Shown here piece by piece: positions 1-6,508 of a DNA stretch of 11,985 nt. This DNA is from Chloroflexota bacterium (GTDB lineage Bacteria > Chloroflexota > FW602-bin22 > JACPRP01). Within the stretch, counting starts at the first letter, position 1; each line of letters opens with the position of its first letter. Made by a program: the position numbers and the translations under genes. The stretch spans positions 1 to 11,985 of the forward strand of contig JACQUC010000067.1 in NCBI GenBank assembly GCA_016210495.1. The letters run 5' to 3'. The notes under the pieces were generated by a model. That model was not told the DNA's origin. It made no database searches and was given only the letters and a program-made list of their open reading frames with translations.

Positions 1-234
1 ATGATGAGGAACCGTTGCACCTAGACCGCCAATCATTCGCTTATTCGCTGTCTATTCGCTGTCGCCAGTCTCCCTGCCCATACGAACACCCGCCTGACTG
101 GTTGACGCAGATTAGTGTTACGCAGATTACCAGATCGGCGGCATTCGGAATCTGTGAAATCCCCTAATCCGCTTGATCTGCGGTTCAGACCTTTTTGCGC
201 TCTTTGCGTCCTTTGCGATTCACATATCTTCGCG
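1..234. repeat. Gene-free stretch with dispersed-repeat sequence
   Basis: No convincing gene. An 11-bp unit (tattcgctgtc) occurs twice in tandem at 42-63. From about 103 to 230 there is a dispersed-repeat type sequence: 'acgcagatta' near 104 and 120 faces partly complementary 'taatccgcttgatctgcgg' at 165-183. It is followed by 'tttgcgctctttgcgtcctttgcg', a low-complexity motif of a style I know from many intergenic regions of Chloroflexota, cyanobacteria and planctomycetes. The repeat identity is recalled, not searched. It may form an imperfect hairpin just downstream of the minus-strand GIDE gene. Confidence 0.5.
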
Positions 235-1044
235 CTACAAGCGACCTAGCATCCCCGCTGCCACCAGTGCCACCCCGACCACCCCGCTGCCGATGGCTCC
301 GGCCAGAAGCCACATGACGGCGCTTCCTGTCGAGCGCATCAGCTCTTCTTCGGATTTCACCGAAATAATGAAGCGTTTGCCCTTGTCGAGGGGCTTCTGG
401 ATCGCCAGGCTTCCGCTGGACGTGCTCGCCTCGCCCAGTAAGTAGACGGCCCTATCCAGCGGCAAGATGCTCTCTTCGAATCGATAGCCCAGCGTGCGTC
501 CGGCCCCGCCGCCACCGATGGCCAGCGAGAAGGCGCCAAACGAGATCGTCCCGCCAATCGCCTGCGCCGGCTCGAACCTATCGACAACCTTCTGGGCGTC
601 GATTTGTGCGCCGGCAGGCTGCACCAGAATCCGGCCCGTCGCGTCTTCCAGCCAGAATGGGACATGCTGGCTATTGTTAGAGAGGGTCTCCGAAGTGCGC
701 CGTGTCTCGTGACGCCCTTTCTCCGAATCGTACTGCGATTCCTCGTACTCGCGCCGGACCTCCATCTTGTAGTAAACGCACGGCTGATTGGCAACCTCCG
801 ACGTGAGCGGCGAGTCGCTGCGTATGACCCCTTTGAGCTCGGCCATTTGCCGGAAACCAGTGCCGCCCGCCTGGCCGATGCTCTGAAGCTCGTTGTTCAC
901 CGAAGATGCCAGCGACGAAAGCTCCTGCACCGTCGACGTCTCTGTCGAGGCGATGGCCTGTAACTTCGCCTGCTGAGATCGGCGCACCAGCGCTAAAACC
1001 ACGCCCACGATAACGAAAAGCCCACCGATACCCGCGATAATCAT
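235..1044 (-). CDS. GIDE-domain membrane protein (bacterial MUL1-like, no RING finger)
   Basis: A 269-residue membrane protein. Residues about 3-20 form a first transmembrane helix (IAGIGGLFVIVGVVLALV) and the last 30 residues a second. Between them lies a soluble domain with the sequence style of the GIDE family: LKGVI..DSPLTSE...QPCVYYKMEVRREYEE, then a Ser/Thr-rich stretch, FWLEDATGRILVQPAGA, and YRFEESILPLDRAVYLLG. In eukaryotic MUL1/MAPL this domain is followed by a RING finger; here a membrane helix follows, so ubiquitin ligase activity is not implied. Start: ATG at 1044, preceded by gggaggg a few bases upstream. A longer frame opens at 1128 but lacks such a site. Bacterial function is unknown; a membrane stress or assembly role is only a guess. 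Confidence 0.78.
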   Translation of the reverse strand: MIIAGIGGLFVIVGVVLALVRRSQQAKLQAIASTETSTVQELSSLASSVNNELQSIGQAGGTGFRQMAELKGVIRSDSPLTSEVANQPCVYYKMEVRREYEESQYDSEKGRHETRRTSETLSNNSQHVPFWLEDATGRILVQPAGAQIDAQKVVDRFEPAQAIGGTISFGAFSLAIGGGGAGRTLGYRFEESILPLDRAVYLLGEASTSSGSLAIQKPLDKGKRFIISVKSEEELMRSTGSAVMWLLAGAIGSGVVGVALVAAGMLGRL

Positions 1045-1213
1045 AGCTCCCTCCCGAACCAATTCAGTATTGGAAAAGGTCACCCGAGCGCCGAGGAGAT
1101 AATACTGACCGCCAGGTAAGATTAGCATCCCAGCACAATCTACACCAAGCCCGATTCGGCGTCAACCCCTCGCTCGAACCTGTGTGCGGCTATGGCATAG
1201 CGGCCACCGAAAC

Positions 1214-1222
1214 TGCTATAAT
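1214..1222 (+). promoter_or_regulatory. Extended -10 promoter, metallophosphoesterase gene
   Basis: TGCTATAAT is a perfect TATAAT with the extended TGn element. No good -35 is visible at 17 bp. The expected start of transcription is near 1229, only about five bases before the ATG at 1234, so the mRNA would be nearly leaderless. No Shine-Dalgarno sequence precedes that ATG, which agrees. Confidence 0.65.
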
Positions 1223-1233
1223 GTGCCCGCGAT

Positions 1234-2073
1234 ATGCGTATCACCTTTTCCTCCGACATGCACGGCGATGACGCCAAGTTCCAGCAGCTCCTGGCCTTCG
1301 CTCGCTCGCTGCGGGCGGAGGTGATCGTCCTTGGTGGCGACAACTTGCCACACCGTGCATTCGGACGCGACCTCCTGGACGGTCAGCGGCAGTACGCCAC
1401 CAATGCCCTGGCCAGATCGCTCTCCGATCTGCTGGCACTCTGCCCCGTGTACTTGATCCCCGGCAACGACGACTTCGCGGCAGCCTACGCCGACCTGCGC
1501 GACCGTGTGAGCAACCCGGAGCTGCACCTGGTACACGGCGCGATCGCCGCTCTGCCCGATGGCAGGGAGCTAGTGGGCTACGCCTGCGTGCCGCAAACAC
1601 CCTTCAGCCTCAAGGACTTCGACCGCCGGGATCTCGCGGCCGACGCTCCGGTCACCACGCCGGCGAGCGCGCTCATATCGAGCCAGGACCGGATGGTATC
1701 TGTCTCGACCCCGATCTACCTTGCCAGCCAGCCCTCGATCGAAGAAGAGCTAGCGCTCCTGCCCGTGCCACACAACCCAGGACGGGCCGTCTACGTTTTC
1801 CACTCCCCTCCCTTTGGCATCGGCCTCGACACAGCGTGGAGCGGCGAGCCACTTGGCAGCAAGGCAATCGCGTCCTTCGTCGAGCTTCACCAGCCGCTGG
1901 CCACCCTGCACGGCCACATCCACGAGGCGCCGGCCTGCTCCGGCACCTACGTGGCTTACGTCGGCCGCACCATGTGCGTGAATCCCGGCCAGGAGCGCGG
2001 GCGGCTTCACGCCATCAGCTTCGACACGCGCGACCCCTTCGCCACGCTCACCCACTCGCTGATCGGTCTGTAG
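1234..2073 (+). CDS. Calcineurin-like metallophosphoesterase
   Basis: A 279-residue cytoplasmic phosphoesterase; no signal peptide or membrane helix. All blocks of the calcineurin-like superfamily are in order: D8-x-H10 (SDMHGD), G-G-D36-N37, G77-N78-D79 (GNDD where GNHD is usual), H190 (VFHSPP), and G-H228-I-H230 near the C-terminus. These residues bind a two-metal centre that hydrolyses phosphomono- or diesters. The Asp at the usual GNHD histidine position is a variation found in YfcE/Icc-like branches as far as I recall, and it could change the substrate range. Substrate unknown. It stands alone, divergent from the GIDE gene, with its own promoter. Confidence 0.9.
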   Translation: MRITFSSDMHGDDAKFQQLLAFARSLRAEVIVLGGDNLPHRAFGRDLLDGQRQYATNALARSLSDLLALCPVYLIPGNDDFAAAYADLRDRVSNPELHLVHGAIAALPDGRELVGYACVPQTPFSLKDFDRRDLAADAPVTTPASALISSQDRMVSVSTPIYLASQPSIEEELALLPVPHNPGRAVYVFHSPPFGIGLDTAWSGEPLGSKAIASFVELHQPLATLHGHIHEAPACSGTYVAYVGRTMCVNPGQERGRLHAISFDTRDPFATLTHSLIGL

Positions 2074-2088
2074 CTGCTTAGAGTGACG

Positions 2089-2162
2089 CTCACCACAAAG
2101 ACACAAAGGACACAAAGCAGATTCTAGAATAGTCTTTGTGCTCTGTGTGCCTTTGTGGTGAG
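2089..2162. repeat. Long imperfect palindrome of the cacaaag type
   Basis: A 29-base left arm (2089-2117, starting ctcaccacaaag) pairs with a right arm (2134-2162, ending ctttgtggtgag) around a loop of about 16 bases. Pairing is nearly complete at the outer end, with scattered mismatches inside. It contains the 'cacaaagacacaaag' motif seen as a dispersed repeat in many bacterial genomes. It lies just after the phosphoesterase stop. There is no U-tract, so it is a mobile palindromic repeat or mRNA-stabilising hairpin rather than a classical terminator. Confidence 0.7.
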
Positions 2163-2217
2163 CCGGTTGCCTAACGGTGGGACAGAACTCTGGACAGTTA
2201 CATCAGTCTCTAATGCT

Positions 2218-2226
2218 TGCTATAGT
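2218..2226 (+). promoter_or_regulatory. Extended -10 promoter of small ORF/TPP enzyme operon
   Basis: TGCTATAGT (TGn plus TATAGT) sits 48 bases before the ATG at 2275. The -35 region at 17 bp is poor (ttacat), as is common with extended -10 promoters. It is the same type of element as that at 1214-1222. It would drive the 45-codon gene and the TPP enzyme together. Confidence 0.5.
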
Positions 2227-2274
2227 GCCCAGAATAACGTACACTACCCTGCAAACACGTTCCGGGGGAAGACA

Positions 2275-2412
2275 ATGGGTTGGCTGGAGGATCAGAAGGT
2301 CATATTGGACTTCATGCTGGCCGAGGCGCGCGGTGAGATCGACTGGATGTCGAACGCCGAGATGGCCAGATTCGTAGAAGAGCTCGTGGCCGAGACGCGC
2401 GAGCGTGCTTGA
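2275..2412 (+). CDS. Small hypothetical protein, 45 aa
   Basis: The protein runs MGWLEDQKVILDFMLAEARG... to ...VEELVAETRERA. It is acidic and helical in composition and has no recognised domain. Start: ATG 2275 with 'gggggaa' a few bases upstream. The same frame extends back to 2155 but only through the palindromic repeat, so the short form is preferred. The stop lies 10 bases before the ATG of the TPP enzyme gene, and the downstream Shine-Dalgarno (gaggag, 2411-2416) overlaps this stop codon, suggesting translational coupling. It could be a small accessory protein or a leader peptide. Function unknown. Confidence 0.5.
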   Translation: MGWLEDQKVILDFMLAEARGEIDWMSNAEMARFVEELVAETRERA

Positions 2413-2422
2413 GGAGAGTCTC

Positions 2423-4105
2423 ATGACAAATCAGGAAAAGACGGCGGGACGCGTGGTCGTGGAAGCGCTCGAGGCCGAGGGGGTCGACACAATCTTCGGC
2501 CTTCCCGGCTCCCACATCAACGCCATCTACGTCGCGCTGGCCGAGAGCCCGTCCATCCGGCACATCACCACCAAGCACGAAAACAGCGCCTCGCTTATGG
2601 CGCTGGTCTACGGCGCTCTCCGGCATCGGCCGGGGGTCTGCCTGGTCACCGCCGGCCCCGGCGGCACCAACGCGCTCAGCGGCATCGCCCAGGCCTACAC
2701 GGCTGCCGTGCCTGTGGTGATCATCACCGGCGCCGTCGCGCCCGACGCGGCCAAAGAAGCCTTTCACGGCGTCGACGCGCCCGACCTCCTGCAAAAGGCA
2801 TACGCCAGCGCGACCAAGCGCTCCCTGACGGTCGAGCAGGTCGAGGATATCCCGGCGACCATCGCGCAGGCCTTCTGCCTGGCGTCGTCCGGCAGGCCCG
2901 GGCCGGTGCACGTGGCCATTCCCGAGAACGTCATGGACGGAAGTACCGACCGCGCCCCCGCCTACCGCAAGCTGCCGGTCGAGCCCGTGGGGCTGCCATC
3001 TTCCGCTGCCGACGACATCGCCAAGATGCTGCGCGGCGCGGCGCGACCGGTCATTTGCGCGGGAAAGGGCATACTCGCCGCGGATGCGGCCGCTGAGTTG
3101 GCCGCTTTGGCCAAGCTACTGGGAGCCCCCGTCGTCTTTCCTCAAGACGGGCTGGGCGCCATGTCTTACAAACATCCCCTCTGCGTGGGCATCCTGACGA
3201 CGATTGTGGGACCCAATCCCTTCGCCTTCGAGCTGATGAAGCGGTCCGACGCACTGTTGGGCATAGGTCTTCGCCCAATGGCCGCGAACCTCGCCCCCAT
3301 CCTGCGTGCGGCGCCGCGAAACTTCGCCTTCGTCGGCACGGACGACGCGCCCAACGTCGTGCCCGAGGCGGCGATAAGCTGCGTCGCCGACAACAAGCTG
3401 GCGCTACAGGAGCTGATCGCTAGACTGAAAGACCGCCCGCGCGCGGCGGACCCGGCGCTGCTGGCCCGGATCGAGGCGAACAAGGCGGCCATCAACCAGG
3501 CTTTCCACACCTCGATCCTGACCAACTCGCGCGACGGAGTCGTGCACTTCGGGCTGGCCGTGGAGGAGTTGGCGCGGCGGCTCCGCGAAGACGCCATCGT
3601 CGTCGGCGACATCGGCAACCACGGCGTGTGGACGGTGAACTACCTGCCTCGTCTGGGGGTAGACAATCTCGTCCAGGTCGGCACGTGGGGGGCGATGGGC
3701 TTCGCCGTCCCCGGCGTAACGGCCGCCAAGCTGGTCCATCCCGAGCGCCAGGTTGTCGGCCTGACCGGCGACGGCTCGTTCCTGATGGCCTCCGCCGACT
3801 TTGTCACCGCCGTCGAGCACAGGCTGCACGTCGTCTACATCCTGCTCGACGACCGCCGGTACGGGATGGTCGACCTGTTACAGCGGCGGGAGTTTGGTCG
3901 CAGCTACGCCGTGGACATCGGCGTCCCCGACTTCGTGAAGTATGCCGAGAGCTTCGGCGCCCTGGGCATCCGCGTCGAAGAGGCCTCGCAGTTGGGCCAA
4001 GCCATCGACCGCGCGCTGGCCGCCGACCGGCCGGTCATCGTCGACGTCGTCGGCGACCCCCTGGTGCCCTACGTCTCGCTACCGGAAGCAGTCAGCCAAG
4101 GTTGA
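2423..4105 (+). CDS. Thiamine-diphosphate enzyme, acetolactate synthase superfamily
   Basis: A 560-residue protein with the three-domain layout of ThDP decarboxylases and carboligases. The N-terminal Pyr domain (about 4-170) contains GLPG and the cofactor-activating Glu53 in KHENSASLMA, then the GPGGTNALSG loop. A central FAD/nucleotide-type domain (about 193-330) follows, then the C-terminal PP domain (about 375-545) with GDGS at 449-452. The second half of the metal-binding motif, usually NN, reads DD (LLDDRRYGMV). Length fits IlvB-like large subunits, but no regulatory small subunit or other ilv/leu gene is present, so biosynthetic acetolactate synthase is not established. Oxalyl-CoA decarboxylase, benzoylformate decarboxylase or sulfoacetaldehyde acetyltransferase-like roles remain possible. 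Start: ATG 2423 after gaggag; a GTG at 2405 is less likely. Confidence 0.88.
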   Translation: MTNQEKTAGRVVVEALEAEGVDTIFGLPGSHINAIYVALAESPSIRHITTKHENSASLMALVYGALRHRPGVCLVTAGPGGTNALSGIAQAYTAAVPVVIITGAVAPDAAKEAFHGVDAPDLLQKAYASATKRSLTVEQVEDIPATIAQAFCLASSGRPGPVHVAIPENVMDGSTDRAPAYRKLPVEPVGLPSSAADDIAKMLRGAARPVICAGKGILAADAAAELAALAKLLGAPVVFPQDGLGAMSYKHPLCVGILTTIVGPNPFAFELMKRSDALLGIGLRPMAANLAPILRAAPRNFAFVGTDDAPNVVPEAAISCVADNKLALQELIARLKDRPRAADPALLARIEANKAAINQAFHTSILTNSRDGVVHFGLAVEELARRLREDAIVVGDIGNHGVWTVNYLPRLGVDNLVQVGTWGAMGFAVPGVTAAKLVHPERQVVGLTGDGSFLMASADFVTAVEHRLHVVYILLDDRRYGMVDLLQRREFGRSYAVDIGVPDFVKYAESFGALGIRVEEASQLGQAIDRALAADRPVIVDVVGDPLVPYVSLPEAVSQG

Positions 4106-4131
4106 CGCCCCCGTCCGAAAACGGCTATAAT
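4102..4131 (+). promoter_or_regulatory. Sigma-70 promoter of tRNA-Leu
   Basis: TTGACG (4102-4107), an 18-bp spacer and a perfect TATAAT (4126-4131). The predicted transcript starts near 4138, about 20 bases before the mature tRNA 5' end. The -35 box overlaps the TGA stop codon (4103-4105) of the TPP enzyme gene. Confidence 0.8.
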
Positions 4132-4158
4132 TTTCATGCCGGCAGCCTCCACAGACCA

Positions 4159-4244
4159 GCCGAGGTGGCGGAACTGGCAGACGCGACGGACTTAAAATCC
4201 GTTGCCCCTCACAGGGCGTAGGGGTTCGATTCCCCTCCTCGGCA
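4159..4244 (+). tRNA. tRNA-Leu(UAA)
   Basis: Complete class II tRNA. Acceptor stem gccgagg/cctcggc (4159-4165 with 4237-4243), discriminator A at 4244, CCA not encoded. D arm with ggcggaactggcagac. Anticodon stem acgga/tccgt around loop cttaaaa, giving anticodon TAA at 4193-4195. Long variable arm (tgcccctcacagggc). T arm aggggttcgattcccct. The 3' part, from the second anticodon base to just past the acceptor, is duplicated at 9545-9598, so this gene is the integration target of the downstream island and its present 3' half was probably supplied by the element. Confidence 0.95.
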
Positions 4245-4246
4245 CT
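4194..4246 (+). repeat. attL: tRNA-Leu 3' segment bordering the island
   Basis: 53 bases from the anticodon loop to two bases past the discriminator (aaaatccgttgcccctcaca ... cctcggcact). They recur at 9545-9598 with one substitution (C4217 to T9568) and one inserted C. Direct repeats consisting of a tRNA 3' end at the two edges of an accessory region are the standard product of tyrosine-recombinase integration. Confidence 0.9.
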
Positions 4247-4247
4247 G

Positions 4248-4293
4248 AAAACGGCCCAAATTAGGGATGAAGCCTTAAGTTTGGGCCGTTTTT
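4248..4293 (+). terminator. Rho-independent terminator after tRNA-Leu
   Basis: Stem aaaacggcccaaa (4248-4260) pairs with tttgggccgtttt (4280-4292), 13 bp, loop of 19 bases, ending in a T-run (4289-4293). It begins four bases after the tRNA. Because it lies on the island side of attL, the tRNA apparently uses an element-borne terminator. On the minus strand it may also close integrase transcription, since the stem has A/T runs on both sides. Confidence 0.85.
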
Positions 4294-4436
4294 CGTACCT
4301 CGTTCCCACTTTAGCCCCATAGGCTCTAAGTGGCTCTACGTGTGACACCAAAACTGACCCCGAAAGCCGTCAGCGCTAGTCGCCCCCACGATTGAATATC
4401 GCATCTTGCGGCCAGGGGCTTCAAGGGCGGCACTCC

Positions 4437-4721
4437 TCATTTGCGAAGCGAACCAATCACGCGCCACGAGTTGCTGCCAGGGGTTCGACAACTCCAAAAC
4501 TTCCATCCGTTGACCGGGTTATCGGTAATTGCAGTGGCTGCCGCAGAAACCATCTTGGCTGCTGCTTCTGCGTGCATGGTCGGGAGGAGGTGGCTGTAGG
4601 TGTCGAGCGTCAGGGTGATGCTGCTATGGCCAAGCCTATATCGCACGACCTTTGGGTGAACCTGTTGGCCCAGCAAGAGGGTGGCGGCGGCGTGGCAGAG
4701 ATCGTGCACCGAGATTTGCAA
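4437..4721 (-). pseudogene. Tyrosine recombinase/integrase, C-terminal remnant 1
   Basis: Only the C-terminal catalytic part survives. The reading contains VHDLCHAAATLLL, VHPKVVRYRLGHSSITLTLD and TYSHLLPTMHAEAAAKM, which follow the box II HxLRH, LGHSSI and DTYSH pattern of phage-type integrases. The HxxR arginine is Cys (tgc, one transition from cgc); the LGH histidine and the nucleophile Tyr in DTYSH are kept. Everything upstream of LQISVHDL (above about 4721) is missing and replaced by the promoter of the next operon. A typical integrase is 350-400 residues, so about 70 percent of it is gone. Orientation toward attL is the usual one. A further frameshifted piece of the C-terminal tail may lie near 4270-4330. 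Confidence 0.85.
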
Positions 4722-4744
4722 AATTATGCGCATGCGCGTATACT
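4716..4744 (+). promoter_or_regulatory. Sigma-70 promoter of AbiE-like operon
   Basis: TTGCAA (4716-4721), a 17-bp spacer and TATACT (4739-4744). The expected transcription start is about 4750-4751. The -35 lies in the last recognisable codons of the integrase remnant, so the promoter is at a recombination junction. The spacer contains the alternating palindrome tgcgcatgcgcg (about 4727-4738), which may be an operator for the HTH protein. Confidence 0.7.
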
Positions 4745-4774
4745 TTAGCAATGAAGATGGTAGTTGGAGACCGT

Positions 4775-5593
4775 ATGGTGGATGATAAGTCTTTGGTACC
4801 CGCCGCCGAAGCTGCCGCACGCCTAGGTCTGTCCTTGAGAAGAGTTGAGGCGATGATCAAGGATGAACTCCTTGACGCCACCAAGATTGGCGGACGTTGG
4901 TTCGTTGTCAGTGGAAGCGTTAAACGGCGCCGCAGCACTGAGAACAAGTCAGGGCGAATGCTTAGCCCGCTGAATGCCTGGGCTGTTGTCAACATAGCCT
5001 CAGGGAACAATGACAAACGTGATCCAATAATCGACAAGTTGAGCCGCTGGTCGCGTTCGCATTTCCGGCGCCGTCTCGCCAAAGAGGGACTTGTCTCATT
5101 AGCTCCCAGACTACGCAGGCGCGCAAGAGCACGTCGCTTCCGCGCCGATGCCGATGATGTGGCAAATATCCGTAAGGAACCTGGGCTTGTGCTCGCTGGG
5201 GTCAGCGCTGCTGCCGATCTCGGTATCGACGTCATCGCGCCTGCGGTTGTGGAAGCATACATACGGGTCGACAAGTTGGCACGGCTCGTGAGAAAGTACT
5301 ATCTCACGGAGGACGACCAGGATCCCAACGTGATCCTTCACGTGATCGAGGAAGGGGACATTTGGCCGTTTCCCCCTGGATGCAAAATGGTTTCTGCAGT
5401 GGTGGCCGCCCTAGACCTACTAGAGGCTGACGATCAACGCAGCAAACGTGCCGCACTGGAAGCGCTTTCCAAGCTGTGTAGCCATCAGCGGCTTTCCGAA
5501 CGAGTACGACAGACAATGGGTAATAATGTAAGCCGTGCAGAAACAGGCAAGCCAAAAAGGACAGCAAAACGGTCAGAGATAGTTGGCTCGTAG
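4775..5593 (+). CDS. HTH protein, AbiEi-like putative antitoxin/regulator
   Basis: 272 residues from ATG 4775. Residues about 8-45 (VPAAEAAARLGLSLRRVEAM ... GGRWFV) form an excisionase/MerR-type helix-turn-helix. The following region (LSPLNAWAVVNIASG, HFRRRLAKEG, RARRFRADADDV, VLAGVSAAADLGIDVIAPA, YIRVDKLARLVRKYYL, DIWPFPPG, AALDLLEADD) recalls a family I know mainly from actinobacteria as the partner of AbiEii-type nucleotidyltransferases. The C-terminal 25 residues are basic. Expected role: DNA-binding repressor of its own operon and antidote to the next gene product. Start: ATG 4775 has GGAG (4766-4769). ATG 4751 coincides with the predicted transcription start and would be leaderless. The stop is two bases before the next start. 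The defence role is inferred. Confidence 0.75.
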   Translation: MVDDKSLVPAAEAAARLGLSLRRVEAMIKDELLDATKIGGRWFVVSGSVKRRRSTENKSGRMLSPLNAWAVVNIASGNNDKRDPIIDKLSRWSRSHFRRRLAKEGLVSLAPRLRRRARARRFRADADDVANIRKEPGLVLAGVSAAADLGIDVIAPAVVEAYIRVDKLARLVRKYYLTEDDQDPNVILHVIEEGDIWPFPPGCKMVSAVVAALDLLEADDQRSKRAALEALSKLCSHQRLSERVRQTMGNNVSRAETGKPKRTAKRSEIVGS

Positions 5594-5595
5594 TC

Positions 5596-6360
5596 GTGGA
5601 AGATATTCAAGAGGTGGCCCCCAAGTCGCAATCTGCCAGAATGATACGCATTCAGCCGAGAGATCACCATGAGCATGCAATCTGGGAGACAGTCCTTTCG
5701 CTTAGCCGTATCCAGCCCCGTGGCTGGGCGCTGATTGGCGCCCAGATGGTATCCCTACTGGGAATAGAATGCGGCAAGACACACAACCGACGCAGCCTGG
5801 ACATCGACGTGCTGGCGAACGTCCGAATTCTTCAGAACATCACGGAGCAGATGTCGGATTCCCTTCAAAGTATGGGTTTCAAGTTCTCCGGAGCAAGCCC
5901 AGACGGCGTGGGGCACCGTTTTGAAAATGGGATGTCAAAGATTGATTTGCTGGCGCCAGACGGTGTTGGACCTCGCGCGAACATAACCACGGTCTATCCA
6001 GCTCACACCGTGCAGGTTCCTGGCGGTTCTCAGGCTCTAAGTCGTACGGAGGCCATAGAAATAATTCTCCATGAATCTACCGGTTCTATCCTACGCCCCA
6101 GCCTTCTGGGCGCAATCATACTTAAGGCGCACGCCGTGGATATCGATGATGTTCCGGAGTCGCAGCTAGAGGATCTCGCCTTTCTCCTGAGCCTTGTGGA
6201 GAATGCCAGAAGCTTGGCAGGGCAGATGGGCAAACGGGACCGGAGGCAACTGCGACGACGGGTGGCGCTTCTGGACCCTGGACACGATGCCTGGATAGGA
6301 ATCACCGACTTCTCTGCAGGGTGTCGAAATCTCCGTGTTCTCCTTCGTCAAGACCAATAG
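5596..6360 (+). CDS. AbiEii-like nucleotidyltransferase, putative toxin
   Basis: 254 residues. The nucleotidyltransferase core is visible: GWALIGAQMVSLLG (47-50 replaces the usual GG/GS motif with IGAQ), then RRSLDIDVL with the catalytic pair D69-x-D71, and a third acid D117 in SKIDLLAPDG. Downstream are VPGGSQALSRTEAIEI and RPSLLGAIILKAHAV ... LEDLAFLLSLV, the helical C-terminal part with the conserved Lys typical of this group. These enzymes transfer nucleotides to RNA or protein; AbiE toxins are bacteriostatic in phage-defence type IV toxin-antitoxin systems. GTG at 5596 is used because it follows the upstream stop by two bases (coupled); ATG 5641 is the alternative. The three acids are intact, so the enzyme may be active. 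Target unknown. Confidence 0.78.
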   Translation: MEDIQEVAPKSQSARMIRIQPRDHHEHAIWETVLSLSRIQPRGWALIGAQMVSLLGIECGKTHNRRSLDIDVLANVRILQNITEQMSDSLQSMGFKFSGASPDGVGHRFENGMSKIDLLAPDGVGPRANITTVYPAHTVQVPGGSQALSRTEAIEIILHESTGSILRPSLLGAIILKAHAVDIDDVPESQLEDLAFLLSLVENARSLAGQMGKRDRRQLRRRVALLDPGHDAWIGITDFSAGCRNLRVLLRQDQ

Positions 6361-6397
6361 CCAAAGTGTGTCTCTAGGAAAACGATAGGAGGGGATC

Positions 6398-6508
6398 TTG
6401 AACCTACAGCCCAAGGGACGGCTTGCCAAGCCTTACCGGGTGAAGCAGGTTCGCAGCGTTATCCTTAAATGCAGGTTGGCAGGGGAAGACGACAATGGTA
6501 AGGTATGA
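6398..6508 (+). pseudogene. hicA C-terminal remnant 1 (or 36-aa ORF)
   Basis: An open stretch starts at TTG 6398, preceded by a strong aggagggg site (6387-6394). It encodes 36 residues with QPKGRLAKPYRVKQVRSVI and ends at TGA 6506-6508, overlapping the hicB ATG (6495). The AKPY.VKQVR..I pattern resembles the C-terminus of HicA (mRNA interferase) in families where hicA precedes hicB and overlaps it. The dsRBD-like core and the catalytic histidine segment are absent, so the toxin would be inactive. The same tail precedes the second hicB (YQVRNVI...LAGETDGQV). The HicA assignment is by recall of family endings. Confidence 0.5.

Noticed and set aside
2155..2274. Longer N-terminus for the small gene before the TPP enzyme
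   Set aside because: The extension starts inside the palindromic repeat and would place the start codon upstream of the predicted promoter; ATG 2275 has a ribosome site.
4079..4351. Minus-strand frame of 90 codons with GNRTPTPCEG across the tRNA
   Set aside because: It is the well-known spurious translation of a tRNA-Leu antisense strand; the tRNA and terminator explain the sequence.
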